Shown here in pieces: positions 17,761 through 26,321 of a DNA stretch of 64,000 nt. The DNA comes from BOKV01 sp041987205. GTDB taxonomy: Bacteria; Pseudomonadota; Alphaproteobacteria; Rhizobiales; Rhizobiaceae. The position numbers and the translations under genes were made by a program. The DNA lies in assembly GCA_041987205.1 (NCBI GenBank), contig JBHIWX010000001.1, positions 49,250 to 113,249 of the forward strand, written 5' to 3'. The notes under the pieces are model-generated. The model did not search any database. It was not told the origin of the DNA and saw only the letters and a program-made list of their open reading frames with translations. Each line of letters begins with the position of its first letter. Position 1 is the first letter of the stretch.

Positions 17761-17794
17761 ATGGACTTGTCCATAAAAAAATGAACATGTTCAT
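17761..17794. promoter_or_regulatory. paired palindromes upstream of the dioxygenase operon (putative TetR operators)
   Basis: ATGGACTTGTCCAT (17761-17774) and ATGAACATGTTCAT (17781-17794) are each perfect 14-bp palindromes with the pattern ATGRAC-N2-GTYCAT. Their centres are exactly 20 bp apart, two helical turns, so two repressor dimers would lie on one face. They lie 77-110 bp upstream of the alpha subunit ATG. Confidence 0.65.
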
Positions 17795-17887
17795 TAAATT
17801 ATTAGTATGCCGTGCTCATGCGGAGGTCTGTTTTCAGATCACCTTGGCAGTGAGAACCGCCGGGCTACAGGCGTCTGTTGCGACGCT

Positions 17888-18685
17888 CTAGGGTCCGAAA
17901 TGGCTCAATCGCTTTGCCAGAAGTTCCATGCCGGCATTTCCCGCCCACGCAACTGCGAAGATGACGAGGAGCAGGCTGTACATCTCGGGGATCCGGAAGA
18001 AATTGTAGTCTTGTGCGATCAGATTGCCGAGCCCCGCCTGAGACATCTTGATTTCGGTCAGCAGCACGCCGATGACGGTCGCCCCAAGGCCGATACGCAT
18101 GGAACTGATGACAGGCATGACCAGAGACGGCAGATAGACCAGCCTCACGGTCTGCCAAGTAGTTGCATGAAAGCTCTTCGCCACCTTTACCAGCACCGGC
18201 CGCACGAGCCGCATGGCCGCATAGGTGGCAACGGCGACCGGAAAGAACGCCGACAGCGAGCCCATCGCGATCTTAGAGCTTATTCCGGTTCCAAAAATCA
18301 GCACGGTGATGGGCAGGAATATGATTTTCGGCGTGGGCGCCAGATAGTGCACCCAGGGGTCGAGTATTTCACCCAGCAGGCGCCAGAGCCCGAAGCATAT
18401 CCCTGCGGCCACCCCGATGAACGTGCCAATCAGGAATGCGACGGCGATTTCGATCACGGTCACGCTCAGGTGAAAGTAGAATTCGCCGGTTGTCACAAGC
18501 GCAAAGAGCGCCTGCCCGATGGCGAGCAATGACGGGACCACGTCCTGGTAAAGCAATCCGGATCGCGCGATCCCTTCATACGCCGCCAATAATACGATGG
18601 CTGTGACGAGCTGAATGCGGGTGGTCTCGTCGAAAAATATGCCGCGGCGCAGTGCCAAGCGGGAGTTCATGTAGATTTCAGCCAT
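17888..18685 (-). CDS. ABC transporter permease (nitrate/sulfonate/taurine type), second
   Basis: 265 residues with about six hydrophobic segments. The EAA-type motif is seen near VKVAKSFHATTWQTVRLVYL followed by PSLVMPVISSMRIGLGATVI, the site that docks to the ATPase. The ATG at 18685 follows GGAGCGAG and overlaps the preceding permease by 19 bp. Together with the other permease, the ATPase and the binding protein it forms an importer of the SsuABC/TauABC family, which includes carriers of aromatic acids. Its place between catabolic operons suggests it brings in the cluster's substrate. Confidence 0.88.
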   Translation of the reverse strand: MAEIYMNSRLALRRGIFFDETTRIQLVTAIVLLAAYEGIARSGLLYQDVVPSLLAIGQALFALVTTGEFYFHLSVTVIEIAVAFLIGTFIGVAAGICFGLWRLLGEILDPWVHYLAPTPKIIFLPITVLIFGTGISSKIAMGSLSAFFPVAVATYAAMRLVRPVLVKVAKSFHATTWQTVRLVYLPSLVMPVISSMRIGLGATVIGVLLTEIKMSQAGLGNLIAQDYNFFRIPEMYSLLLVIFAVAWAGNAGMELLAKRLSHFGP

Positions 18686-19419
18686 CGCTCAACTCGCTCC
18701 GTTGCGGCAAAAAACAGGACGCTGACCAGCACGACGAAGATGACGGCGCCATACATTCCGGGGATGTCGTACCGACTGTGAAGATCGCTGATGAGGTAGC
18801 CAAGCCCGCCGATGCTGACAAGAAACTCGATGGCGACGACGTAGATCAACGTATAGATCAGGCCGAGGCGAATGCCTGTGAATATGGTCGGGATCGCGGC
18901 CGGCAACAGCACTTTCGTTGCCGTCTGCCATTCGGTCATTTTCAAGCTGCGGGCCACATTGATGTAGACCTTGGGTACGCCTCTCAGCCCTTGCAGCGTC
19001 CCCAGAACGATCGGAATGACACCGGCGATCGTCCCCATCACGATAAGGGTCTGGGTACCTCTGCCGAAGATCACCATGAACAGCGGATAGAGAAGGATAA
19101 GGGGAGCGGAAAACGCCGTCCCCAGCCAGCTCTCATAGGCTCGACCGAATGCCGGCCTGGCGTGCAGGAACCAGCCGAACGGCACGCCGATGACTACAGC
19201 CAGGAGCGTCGCACCGAACGTGGTGCTGAACGTCAGAATAAACTTCTCGACTAGGCCCTCCTCGACGAAGAGTTCCGGAATGGCAAACAGCATGTCGGAC
19301 GGAGAAGGAACGATATACTGAGAGACCAGGCCCAGACTTACCGCGCCCTGAAGCAGGGCGAACATGGCAACGCCGAACATCACGCTCAGAAAGCCGACCA
19401 GCACGCGCGAGTGAGTCAT
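18667..19419 (-). CDS. ABC transporter permease (nitrate/sulfonate/taurine type), first
   Basis: 250 residues and six probable membrane helices, of the BinPDT inner-membrane family. The EAA-like loop is VARSLKMTEWQTATKVLLPA followed by AIPTIFTGIRLGLIYTLIYV. It is a distant paralogue of the other permease, so the importer probably has a heterodimeric channel, less common than the usual single permease of Ssu/Tau systems. It follows the ATPase gene after about 170 bp and overlaps the next gene. Confidence 0.88.
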   Translation of the reverse strand: MTHSRVLVGFLSVMFGVAMFALLQGAVSLGLVSQYIVPSPSDMLFAIPELFVEEGLVEKFILTFSTTFGATLLAVVIGVPFGWFLHARPAFGRAYESWLGTAFSAPLILLYPLFMVIFGRGTQTLIVMGTIAGVIPIVLGTLQGLRGVPKVYINVARSLKMTEWQTATKVLLPAAIPTIFTGIRLGLIYTLIYVVAIEFLVSIGGLGYLISDLHSRYDIPGMYGAVIFVVLVSVLFFAATERVERWLKST

Positions 19420-19588
19420 CTTCTCGATCCAATCCAGGCACCCGTCGATCGAAACGCTAACGCTGCAATGCGCGAACGGGCGCCTCGGAACATCTCATCG
19501 CATGCCTCGCAAGCCCCGGATTTCATCGCAGGCGGATACGCGGGGTGCAAAGGAGCAAGTGCCATGGGCACGACTCGATCTCTCTGCC

Positions 19589-20404
19589 TCATGCGACGGC
19601 CTGGGACTGCTTCTCGGCCTCGCGCATTCCACGAGACGCCTCGACCCTCAGCTCTCGCCATATCTGACCCACATACGCGCCGAATTCCGCTGATTCCATT
19701 ACTTCGGACGTGCGCGGGCGCGGAAGGTCGATTTCGACGGTACGTTTGATCTTGCCCGGGCGATAGGACATGATCGCCACCCTGTCACTCATCTGGACGG
19801 CCTCGGAAATATTGTGGGTGATCAGAAGGGTCGTTTGTTTGATTTCACGCCAGATCTGAAGAATCTTGTCCCCGAGCAGGAGACGCGTTTGCTCATCCAG
19901 CGCGCCGAACGGCTCGTCCATCATCAGGATGCGCGGCTGGAATGCCAGGGTCCGCGCAATGGCTATTCTCTGCTTCATCCCACCCGACAATTCTGCGGGG
20001 TGCCGATGCTCGAAGCCCTCAAGTCCCACCAACTTGATGAGCTCGCGGGCACGGGCATCGCGTTCTGCCGCGGGAACGCCTGCCAGCTCCAGCGGCAACG
20101 CTACATTGCCCAGGGCCGTACGCCAGGGGAAAGTGGATTCCTCCTGAAAAACGATGCCGATATGCGAATGGGGACCGTCTAGCGACGCTCCGTCGATGGT
20201 CACTTCCCCTTCATAGTCCGTAAGAAGGCCGCCAATGATGTTGAAGAGCGTGGATTTCCCGCAGCCGGACGGCCCGATGATCGAAACGAACTCGCCCGTA
20301 TCCACGGACAGCGAAACGTCGTCGAGTGCGGTTACCGTACCCCCTTCCTTGGTGGCGAAGGATTTGGAGACCCCTTGAACGCTCAATACAGGTTTCTTCC
20401 CCAA
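19589..20404 (-). CDS. ABC transporter ATP-binding protein (nitrate/sulfonate/taurine type)
   Basis: 271 residues. Walker A is GPSGCGKST (about 43-51), the Q-loop VFQEES, the signature LSGGMKQRIAIART (about 138-151), Walker B ILMMDEPFGALD, and the switch histidine in LLITHNISEAVQMSD. The spacing is that of SsuB/TauB/NrtD ATPases, with DxRPGKI-like MSYRPGKIKR after the H-loop. It drives import with the two downstream permeases. There are 133 bp between the binding protein gene and this one. Confidence 0.92.
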   Translation of the reverse strand: MGKKPVLSVQGVSKSFATKEGGTVTALDDVSLSVDTGEFVSIIGPSGCGKSTLFNIIGGLLTDYEGEVTIDGASLDGPHSHIGIVFQEESTFPWRTALGNVALPLELAGVPAAERDARARELIKLVGLEGFEHRHPAELSGGMKQRIAIARTLAFQPRILMMDEPFGALDEQTRLLLGDKILQIWREIKQTTLLITHNISEAVQMSDRVAIMSYRPGKIKRTVEIDLPRPRTSEVMESAEFGAYVGQIWRELRVEASRGMREAEKQSQAVA

Positions 20405-20537
20405 GGCGACTTAACTCCCTCTGTTTCTTCGCGCGGCAGACCCTATGCAGCAGGCTGGCCGGATTACTGTCTTGCCGCATCCCGGGCAAACTCCGGCCGG
20501 CGGTCGGCAGATTGCCGGCCGCCGGCTTTGGGCGCAA

Positions 20538-21497
20538 TCACTCGTTTGCGATCTTCACTGTACGCAGTATCTCGGAAAGCTCTTCGTCCGTCAGGGCCCT
20601 GTCGAGCGCCTTGTTGGCGACCGCCGCGTGCATCGTGACATCAAGCGAAGCAATCGTTCCGGGTTCGACGGCCTGGCGCGGATAGGCTGTCTGCACCGTC
20701 TCCCTGGCCTTTTCGAGGGAGATCTGATGGGCATCGCCGTATTTCTGCAGGGCCTCGTCCGTCGAATAGGCCCAGTCGAGCACCTTGCCATAGGCCCTGT
20801 AGAAGCGCTTCAGCAGATCGGTGTGGTTTTCGGCGAAGTCCTTCGAGGCCACCGAAACGCGGGCGTTTTGGGAAGCCATGTTGGGCGCGTCATTGCCCGA
20901 AGCAATGATCCGCAACTCGCCGGAATCCACCTTGTCGAGTCCGATGGGATAGACCGACCAGCCTGCATCGACCTGATCCGTCATCACCTGTGTGATCGTC
21001 GCCGGAGGACCGCCGGTCACAACGTGCTCGATATTGACGCCTTCGCTCTTGGCAAGAAGCGATGCGATCGTGGTCGTCGTGGAGCCGGGATGCGAGATGC
21101 CAAGCTTCTTGCCGTCGAGGTCCTTGAAGGATTTGATGTCGGAACTGCCCTTCGCATAGAAAAACACGTCGCTAGCGCCCGTGAACTCGGCACCGACGAT
21201 CACAAGCGGCGCGCCCTTGGTAACGGCCGCCAGAGCGCCTGCAGTTCCGGTTCCGACTCCGATGTCGCCGCCGCCCGCAATCACGGTCTGCAGCACGTCG
21301 CCGCCGCCCTTCACGAACACGACTTCGACGTCGAGGCCTTCGTCCGCGAATATTCCCTTTTCCCTGCCGTACTCGACAAGGGTCGTATCCCAGAAGCCCT
21401 TCAGGGAACTGATGACCTTGATCTTGTCGGCCGAATAGGCCGGCCCTGCGCCTAATCCCGCAAGGATCAGCGACGCAATCAGTAATGCTCTCTTCAT
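20538..21497 (-). CDS. ABC transporter substrate-binding protein (NMT1/SsuA type)
   Basis: 319 residues with a clear signal peptide: a basic MKR start, a hydrophobic core, and probable cleavage after AYSA before DKIKV. The mature part has the type-2 periplasmic-binding fold of the NMT1/SsuA family: FWDTTLVEYGREKGIFADEG, then GGGDIGVGTGTAGA and LGISHPGSTTTTIASLLAKS, which usually bind the anionic ligand. It precedes the ATPase and permeases in the minus-strand unit headed by the isochorismatase-like gene. The ligand is probably an aromatic acid, by context only. Confidence 0.9.
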   Translation of the reverse strand: MKRALLIASLILAGLGAGPAYSADKIKVISSLKGFWDTTLVEYGREKGIFADEGLDVEVVFVKGGGDVLQTVIAGGGDIGVGTGTAGALAAVTKGAPLVIVGAEFTGASDVFFYAKGSSDIKSFKDLDGKKLGISHPGSTTTTIASLLAKSEGVNIEHVVTGGPPATITQVMTDQVDAGWSVYPIGLDKVDSGELRIIASGNDAPNMASQNARVSVASKDFAENHTDLLKRFYRAYGKVLDWAYSTDEALQKYGDAHQISLEKARETVQTAYPRQAVEPGTIASLDVTMHAAVANKALDRALTDEELSEILRTVKIANE

Positions 21498-21638
21498 AAT
21501 ACCCTCCCTACATGTGTCCTTCAGGACAGTTGCATTCCTGGCAGCCAGGAATATGGTCAGTCACAAAAATTTTCCCGCAGACCGGCAGCGGGACGCGCGA
21601 AACGCCGCAGCGTCGCGGGCAGGCACCCGGTATTCTTC

Positions 21639-22196
21639 TCAGGCCAGCACCTTCATCGCCTCGTCGGCGGACATCACTTCCCCGAAGAAGTCCGCGATCG
21701 ATTCCAGTGCCGCCTTGTGCCGCCCGTCCGTGGACGAGGTACAGCCGTCCGAAACGACGATGTTGCGGAAGTTGCGGTCGCTGGCGTCACGCACAGTCGA
21801 CTCGACCACCCGATCGGTGGAGACTCCAGCCAATAGCAGCGTACCGATTCCAAGAGATCTCAGGACCAGTTCGAGGTCCGTATTGTAGAACGCACCCACC
21901 CTGCGCTTGACGACAACGATGTCGCCCTCCTGCGGGGCCAGTTCGTCGATGACATCGGAGCCGGGTTTGGTTTCGTCGAGAATGCCATACGTCCTGACGG
22001 CCGGCAGTTGCGGCAGGACGTCGACATAGCCAGGCCTGAACGCGACCCTCGAATAGATGACGGGCACGTGCGAGCTGCGCGCCCATGCCAGAAGCCTGCT
22101 GATCGTGGCGACCACCGCGGGCAGGGCATCCTTGTCCTGAAAGCTCATAATGTCGTTCTGCATATCGAGCACCAGCAGCGCCACACCTTCTGCCAT
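21639..22196 (-). CDS. isochorismatase-fold protein lacking the catalytic cysteine
   Basis: 185 residues. The fold is clear from VALLVLDMQNDIM with the conserved aspartate, and VVVKRRVGAFYNTDLELVLR with the conserved lysine. The normal nucleophile motif GVATN-x-C-VEST reads GVSTDRVVEST here, so the cysteine is replaced by valine. Cys-less members such as EntB and PhzD hydrolyse enol ethers without a covalent intermediate, so activity is still possible. The ATG follows GGAGGAATTG. It heads the minus-strand transporter operon, with an IclR-type site 88 bp upstream, which links its job to substrate uptake or early processing. Confidence 0.83.
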   Translation of the reverse strand: MAEGVALLVLDMQNDIMSFQDKDALPAVVATISRLLAWARSSHVPVIYSRVAFRPGYVDVLPQLPAVRTYGILDETKPGSDVIDELAPQEGDIVVVKRRVGAFYNTDLELVLRSLGIGTLLLAGVSTDRVVESTVRDASDRNFRNIVVSDGCTSSTDGRHKAALESIADFFGEVMSADEAMKVLA

Positions 22197-22283
22197 CAAT
22201 TCCTCCAGGCCATCGCAACATCGTCGCCGCCCATATATCCGAGCGGACTAACAGGCAATTTCAGCGATGTTACCAGAATTTAA

Positions 22284-22298
22284 TTCTGTAATCCAGAA
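22284..22298. promoter_or_regulatory. putative IclR operator, site 3
   Basis: TTCTGTAATCCAGAA, 88 bp upstream of the isochorismatase-like gene (minus strand). A further CCAGAATT half-site lies at 22273-22280. Confidence 0.68.
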
Positions 22299-22619
22299 TA
22301 TAATTTTCGCCTGCGGAATTCCAGTTCAGGCAACGACCCGACTCCGCCGCAGGCCTTCGGAACGAGTCGCACGGGAAGCGTTAGCTCGCCGAACCATGCA
22401 ATTCGTATTGTTAGCAGTACGCACATAGCACCTTGTTTTTGCTATATTTCTAGGGTTGGCGCATCGCCTGCAACCGTATGTGCCATTTTTTTGTAGCCAG
22501 CAAGTATCGCGACCGAAGTTGCCCCGCCATCACCTCCCCTCTTGCGGAGACGAAGATCCCTGGAGGCAGGTTCTTTGGGATACGGTTTTCATCGATTCCG
22601 GTTTGAAAATGGAATTTAC

Positions 22620-22634
22620 TTCTGTATAACAGAA
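22620..22634. promoter_or_regulatory. putative IclR operator, site 4
   Basis: TTCTGTATAACAGAA lies 193 bp before the hydratase-aldolase start. Its reverse complement is identical to site 1 over all 15 bases, and a TTTTCTG half-site follows from about 22640. Confidence 0.68.
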
Positions 22635-22827
22635 TTCAATTTTCTGCCCGCCGGCAGCCACTGGAGCTCCCGTCTCATGGGAGGAGCCAGGAGCCGCGCA
22701 ATTGGGACTCGTCGTATCGGGGAATATTCGAAGACCAAACACCACCGCTTCATTCCATCGCTGTGCACAGGGTTCCCGGCAAGCTCCGGAGGCGGACACA
22801 TTTCAACCGACAGGAAGGTTACCCATC

Positions 22828-23835
22828 ATGCTTACTGCCAGCGACATTCGTGGGATGTACGCGATCATTGCGACACCGGCGCTCCCCCATGCGGGGCGGC
22901 TCGATGCGACCGACACCGTGGATGTCGAGGAAACGGAAAAGCTCGTCAACAATTTGATACGGGACGGCGCCGACGGTCTGATCGTGCTGGGAACGACGGG
23001 CGAATGCGCGACGCTTTCCGATGCCGACTACCGCACCTATGTCGGTTGCGTCCTCGAAACGGTTGCCCGCCGCATCCCGACCTTTGTCGGCGCAACCGCG
23101 CTTGGTGGCCATGAGATCGCAAGTCGTCTGAAATTCGTCAAGGAGCAGGGTGCCGAAGGCACGCTTCTCGGCCTGCCCATGTGGCAACCGGTCACGACCA
23201 CCATGGCGGTCGATTTCTATGCCGCCGTCTCGGAAGCGTTTCCGGACCTCGCCGTGATGGTCTACGCGAATGCCCGCGCTTTCCGATATACCTTCCCGGT
23301 CGATTTCTGGTCGGTGATCGCCCGCGTGGCGCCGACCGTGGTGGCGGCCAAATTCTCGCGCGCCAACGCCCTGAAGGAACTGATCGACGCGACACAGGGT
23401 CGTATCAATTTCATCCCGAGCGAGATGGTCGTACACGAATTCTTCGAACTTTCGCCCGACACCACGACCGCCTGTTGGGCGACCGCCTCCGGAATGAACC
23501 CGACCCCGGCCGTGGCGATGATGCAGGCGATCCAGTCACGCGACCACGAGGCCATCCGCACAATGGCCGAAGCCATCGCATGGGCGAACGAGCCGATCAT
23601 TCCGCTGGTCGCCAATCCCGAGGCATTCGCGCACTACAACATCCAGATGGAAAAGACGCGCATCAATGCCGCCGGCTACAGCAAATGCGGCCCGGTGCGC
23701 CCGCCCTATGACGACTTTCCCGAAGAGCACGCCGCCAACGCCCGCGAATGCGGACAGCGCTGGGCGCGGTTGTGTCAGGCCTATGTGGGCGACTTCAAAT
23801 TCAAGGAACGTCCCTGGGAACTGGTCAGCAGCTGA
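22828..23835 (+). CDS. benzalpyruvate-type hydratase-aldolase (DapA superfamily)
   Basis: 335 residues of the dihydrodipicolinate synthase/N-acetylneuraminate lyase superfamily. GLIVLGTTGECATLS (about 50-64) is the substrate-carboxylate loop, Y146 lies in MVYANARAFRYTFP, and the Schiff-base lysine is K175 in VVAAKFSR. The YANxxAF-(K/R)-x-xFP segment is, as I recall it, typical of trans-o-hydroxybenzylidenepyruvate or carboxybenzalpyruvate hydratase-aldolases (NahE/PhdJ), which release pyruvate plus an aromatic aldehyde. The adjacent aldehyde dehydrogenase fits that product. The start is the ATG after AGGAAGG. The specific benzalpyruvate is unknown. Confidence 0.85.
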   Translation: MLTASDIRGMYAIIATPALPHAGRLDATDTVDVEETEKLVNNLIRDGADGLIVLGTTGECATLSDADYRTYVGCVLETVARRIPTFVGATALGGHEIASRLKFVKEQGAEGTLLGLPMWQPVTTTMAVDFYAAVSEAFPDLAVMVYANARAFRYTFPVDFWSVIARVAPTVVAAKFSRANALKELIDATQGRINFIPSEMVVHEFFELSPDTTTACWATASGMNPTPAVAMMQAIQSRDHEAIRTMAEAIAWANEPIIPLVANPEAFAHYNIQMEKTRINAAGYSKCGPVRPPYDDFPEEHAANARECGQRWARLCQAYVGDFKFKERPWELVSS

Positions 23836-23881
23836 GCCGCACCAGTTCGGACGCACAATGGGACAACGGCAAGCATGGTGA

Positions 23882-25339
23882 ATGGAAATGGGATATCTTA
23901 CGACAGCGGACCGGATGCTGATCGGCGGCGAACTGGTCGAGAGTTCAAGCGGCGCATGGGATGAGTCCATCAATCCCGCCGATGAAACAGCCATCGGCCG
24001 TGTTCCTGCAGGAACCGCTGCCGATGTTGACCGGGCGGTAGCCGCGGCCCGGCAGGCCTGGCCCGCATGGGCGGAAAAATCGCCGAAGGAGCGCGGCGAG
24101 ATCTTGCGCCAGTTTGGGGTGAAACTGCGGGAACGCGCCGCCGAGATACTTCAGATAGAGGTCGCCGACACCGGCAACACCATCGCGCCGATGCGTGGCG
24201 ATGTGGGTCATGCCGTCGACAGCCTCAACTACTACGCCGGCATTGCCCACGAGTTGAAGGGCCAGACCATACCGGCCGCACCCAACCACCTGCATGCCAC
24301 CGTGCGCGAGCCTTACGGGATCGTTGCACGGATCGTTCCGTTCAATCATCCCTTGATGTTCGCAGTCGCTCGAACGGCAGCCGCGCTCGCCTCGGGCAAT
24401 GCAGTGATCGTCAAGCCACCGGAGACCAGTCCGCTGTCGGCGATGGTCCTTGCGGAAATAGCGCGCGATTCCCTGCCCGCCGGCATCTTCAATATCGTCA
24501 CGGGCGGCGGGCGGACGGTCGGAGACGCGATCGTGCGACACCCGGAAATCAAACGCATCGCATTTATCGGTTCGGTTGAAACGGGCCTCGCGATCCAGCG
24601 TTCGGCGGCCGAGGTCTGCGTCAAGCACGTGACGCTGGAGCTTGGCGGCAAGAATCCGATGATCGTCTTTCCGGACAACGATCCGGACGAGATCGCAAGG
24701 GCGGCGGTCGCAGGCATGAACTTCACCTGGCAGGGCCAGTCCTGCGGCTCGACCAGCAGATTGATGATCCACGAAGACCTCCACGACGCGGTTCTCGACA
24801 GGGTCACCCGGATCGTCTCGGAACTTCGGGTTGGCGATCCGACACGAGAAGACAGCGACATGGGCCCGCTGAACTCCGCCGGTCACTATCGCAGGGTGCT
24901 GGAATACATCGCCCACGGGCGGAACGAGGGCGCACGTCTGATGACCGGCGGCGAGCGGCCCGAAGGAAAGCCGTTCGAAAAGGGTTACTGGATCAGGCCG
25001 ACCGTCTTTGCCCATGTCGATCCCGGGATGCGCATATGGCGCGAAGAGATATTCGGACCGGTCCTGTCGGTAAGCAAATGGCGCTCGCTTGACGAGGCGA
25101 TCGCGCAGGCCAACGGCGTGGAATACGGCCTCACGGCCGCGATCTGGACGCGCGACATCAAGAATGCGCTGAACACGGCCAGGCGGATACAGGCCGGCCA
25201 TATCTGGATCAACGGCGTCGGCCCGCACTATCTGGGCGTGCCCTATGGCGGCATGAAGAATAGCGGTGTTGGCCGCGAGGAAGGGATCGAAGAACTGTTG
25301 AGTTACACGGAGACGAAAGTGCTCAACATTGTCCTCTAG
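23882..25339 (+). CDS. NAD(P)-dependent aromatic aldehyde dehydrogenase
   Basis: 485 residues of the ALDH superfamily. The catalytic cysteine is C288 in GQSCGSTSR and the general base E253 in VTLELGGKNP. NAD is bound around IVKPPETSPLSA and the FIGSVETG turn. EEIFGPVLSVSKW is the conserved late motif. Directly downstream of the hydratase-aldolase (46 bp), it most likely oxidises the released aldehyde to a carboxylate, as NahF and PhdK do. If the aldehyde is 2-carboxybenzaldehyde the product is phthalate, which would feed the phthalate-type genes of this cluster. That link is inference. Confidence 0.88.
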   Translation: MEMGYLTTADRMLIGGELVESSSGAWDESINPADETAIGRVPAGTAADVDRAVAAARQAWPAWAEKSPKERGEILRQFGVKLRERAAEILQIEVADTGNTIAPMRGDVGHAVDSLNYYAGIAHELKGQTIPAAPNHLHATVREPYGIVARIVPFNHPLMFAVARTAAALASGNAVIVKPPETSPLSAMVLAEIARDSLPAGIFNIVTGGGRTVGDAIVRHPEIKRIAFIGSVETGLAIQRSAAEVCVKHVTLELGGKNPMIVFPDNDPDEIARAAVAGMNFTWQGQSCGSTSRLMIHEDLHDAVLDRVTRIVSELRVGDPTREDSDMGPLNSAGHYRRVLEYIAHGRNEGARLMTGGERPEGKPFEKGYWIRPTVFAHVDPGMRIWREEIFGPVLSVSKWRSLDEAIAQANGVEYGLTAAIWTRDIKNALNTARRIQAGHIWINGVGPHYLGVPYGGMKNSGVGREEGIEELLSYTETKVLNIVL

Positions 25340-25365
25340 AGTGATTGCATAACGGAGCCGGTTGC

Positions 25366-26142
25366 ATGCCAAACGACCCACACCACAACCTCACCGATGA
25401 CGATCTCCGGCGTTTCGGGTTCGGCGATCCCCTTCCCGACCCGGCGCTAATCGCAGACCTCGTCGACGCCAACCATATTCTGTTCGACCAAGGCGTGGTG
25501 GATGCTTTCGGCCATGTCAGTGCCCGCCACGACAAGCGGCCGGACCGGTTCTTTCTGGCGCGCAACATGGCGCCTGGACAGGTCGACGCGTCCGATATCC
25601 TGGAATTTTCCTCCGACAGCGAGCCGGTGAATGCCGGCGGTCGCAGGGTGTATCTCGAGCGCTTCATCCACGGCGAAATGTACAAGGCGCGTGAGGACGT
25701 TCATGCGGTCGTGCACAGCCATTCCCACGCGGTGCTGCCGCTCACCATTTCGAAGACGGCCAGGCTGAGGCCGGTCTTCCACATGGCGGGATTCATCGGA
25801 CGCGAGGCGCAACTCTTCGAGATTCGCGATCACGGCGGAACCGGGACCGACCTGCTGATCAGCGATAATAAGCTCGGTCACGCGCTCGCAGGCTGCTGCG
25901 GCGACCAGGACATTGTCCTCATGCGAGGCCATGGTTCGACCGTGGTCGCCGATTGCGTTCCCAGGTCCGTCTACCGCGCCGTCTACGCCGAACTGAACGC
26001 ACGCTACCAGTGCGAGGCCATGCGTCTGGGCGAGGTCGAATACCTGACGCCGGAAGAATGCAGGGCCTGCGTCGAGAATGTCGAGCCGCAATGGCACCGG
26101 CCCTGGAACCTCTGGAAGGAAGAGGCGGCCAGCCGCCGATAA
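25366..26142 (+). CDS. class II aldolase/adducin-family protein, possible aromatic decarboxylase
   Basis: 258 residues. The metal site of this family is visible: E104 in IHGEMYKARED, H117 and H119 in VVHSHSHAVL, and the later histidine in LMRGHGSTVV. Class II aldolases cleave hydroxy-keto substrates, but some members, for example 3,4-dihydroxyphthalate decarboxylase (PhtC), remove CO2 from hydroxylated aromatic acids. In this context either a retro-aldol step or a decarboxylation is possible. The ATG follows CGGAGCCG and starts 26 bp after the dehydrogenase. Third and last gene of the unit. Confidence 0.82.
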   Translation: MPNDPHHNLTDDDLRRFGFGDPLPDPALIADLVDANHILFDQGVVDAFGHVSARHDKRPDRFFLARNMAPGQVDASDILEFSSDSEPVNAGGRRVYLERFIHGEMYKAREDVHAVVHSHSHAVLPLTISKTARLRPVFHMAGFIGREAQLFEIRDHGGTGTDLLISDNKLGHALAGCCGDQDIVLMRGHGSTVVADCVPRSVYRAVYAELNARYQCEAMRLGEVEYLTPEECRACVENVEPQWHRPWNLWKEEAASRR

Positions 26143-26321
26143 TCCGCGGCTATCTCAAACGGTTTAGGCATGACCAGCTTGCTTCTTGAAACCGGCGACA
26201 AACTGCGATCGGTGAGGACAGATCACCTGCCGCCCAGATAGGTGTCGATCAGTTTTGGATCGTGCAGCTGACCTGGGTCCCGGAAAGTGACCGGGGTCCC
26301 TTTGGTGGTCCAGCGCTGGAG

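Larger units (their letters stand above)
22197..22827. other. 631-bp divergent control region of cluster A
   Basis: It separates the minus-strand transporter operon from the plus-strand hydratase-aldolase operon. It holds two TTCTG-N5-CAGAA palindromes, each nearer one of the two operons, with AT-rich sequence between. No gene-like frame with a ribosome-binding site is seen inside. Confidence 0.7.

Noticed and set aside
18652..19254. Plus-strand frame opposite the first ABC permease
   Set aside because: Antisense to a clear permease; low-complexity His/Asp/Arg-rich translation.
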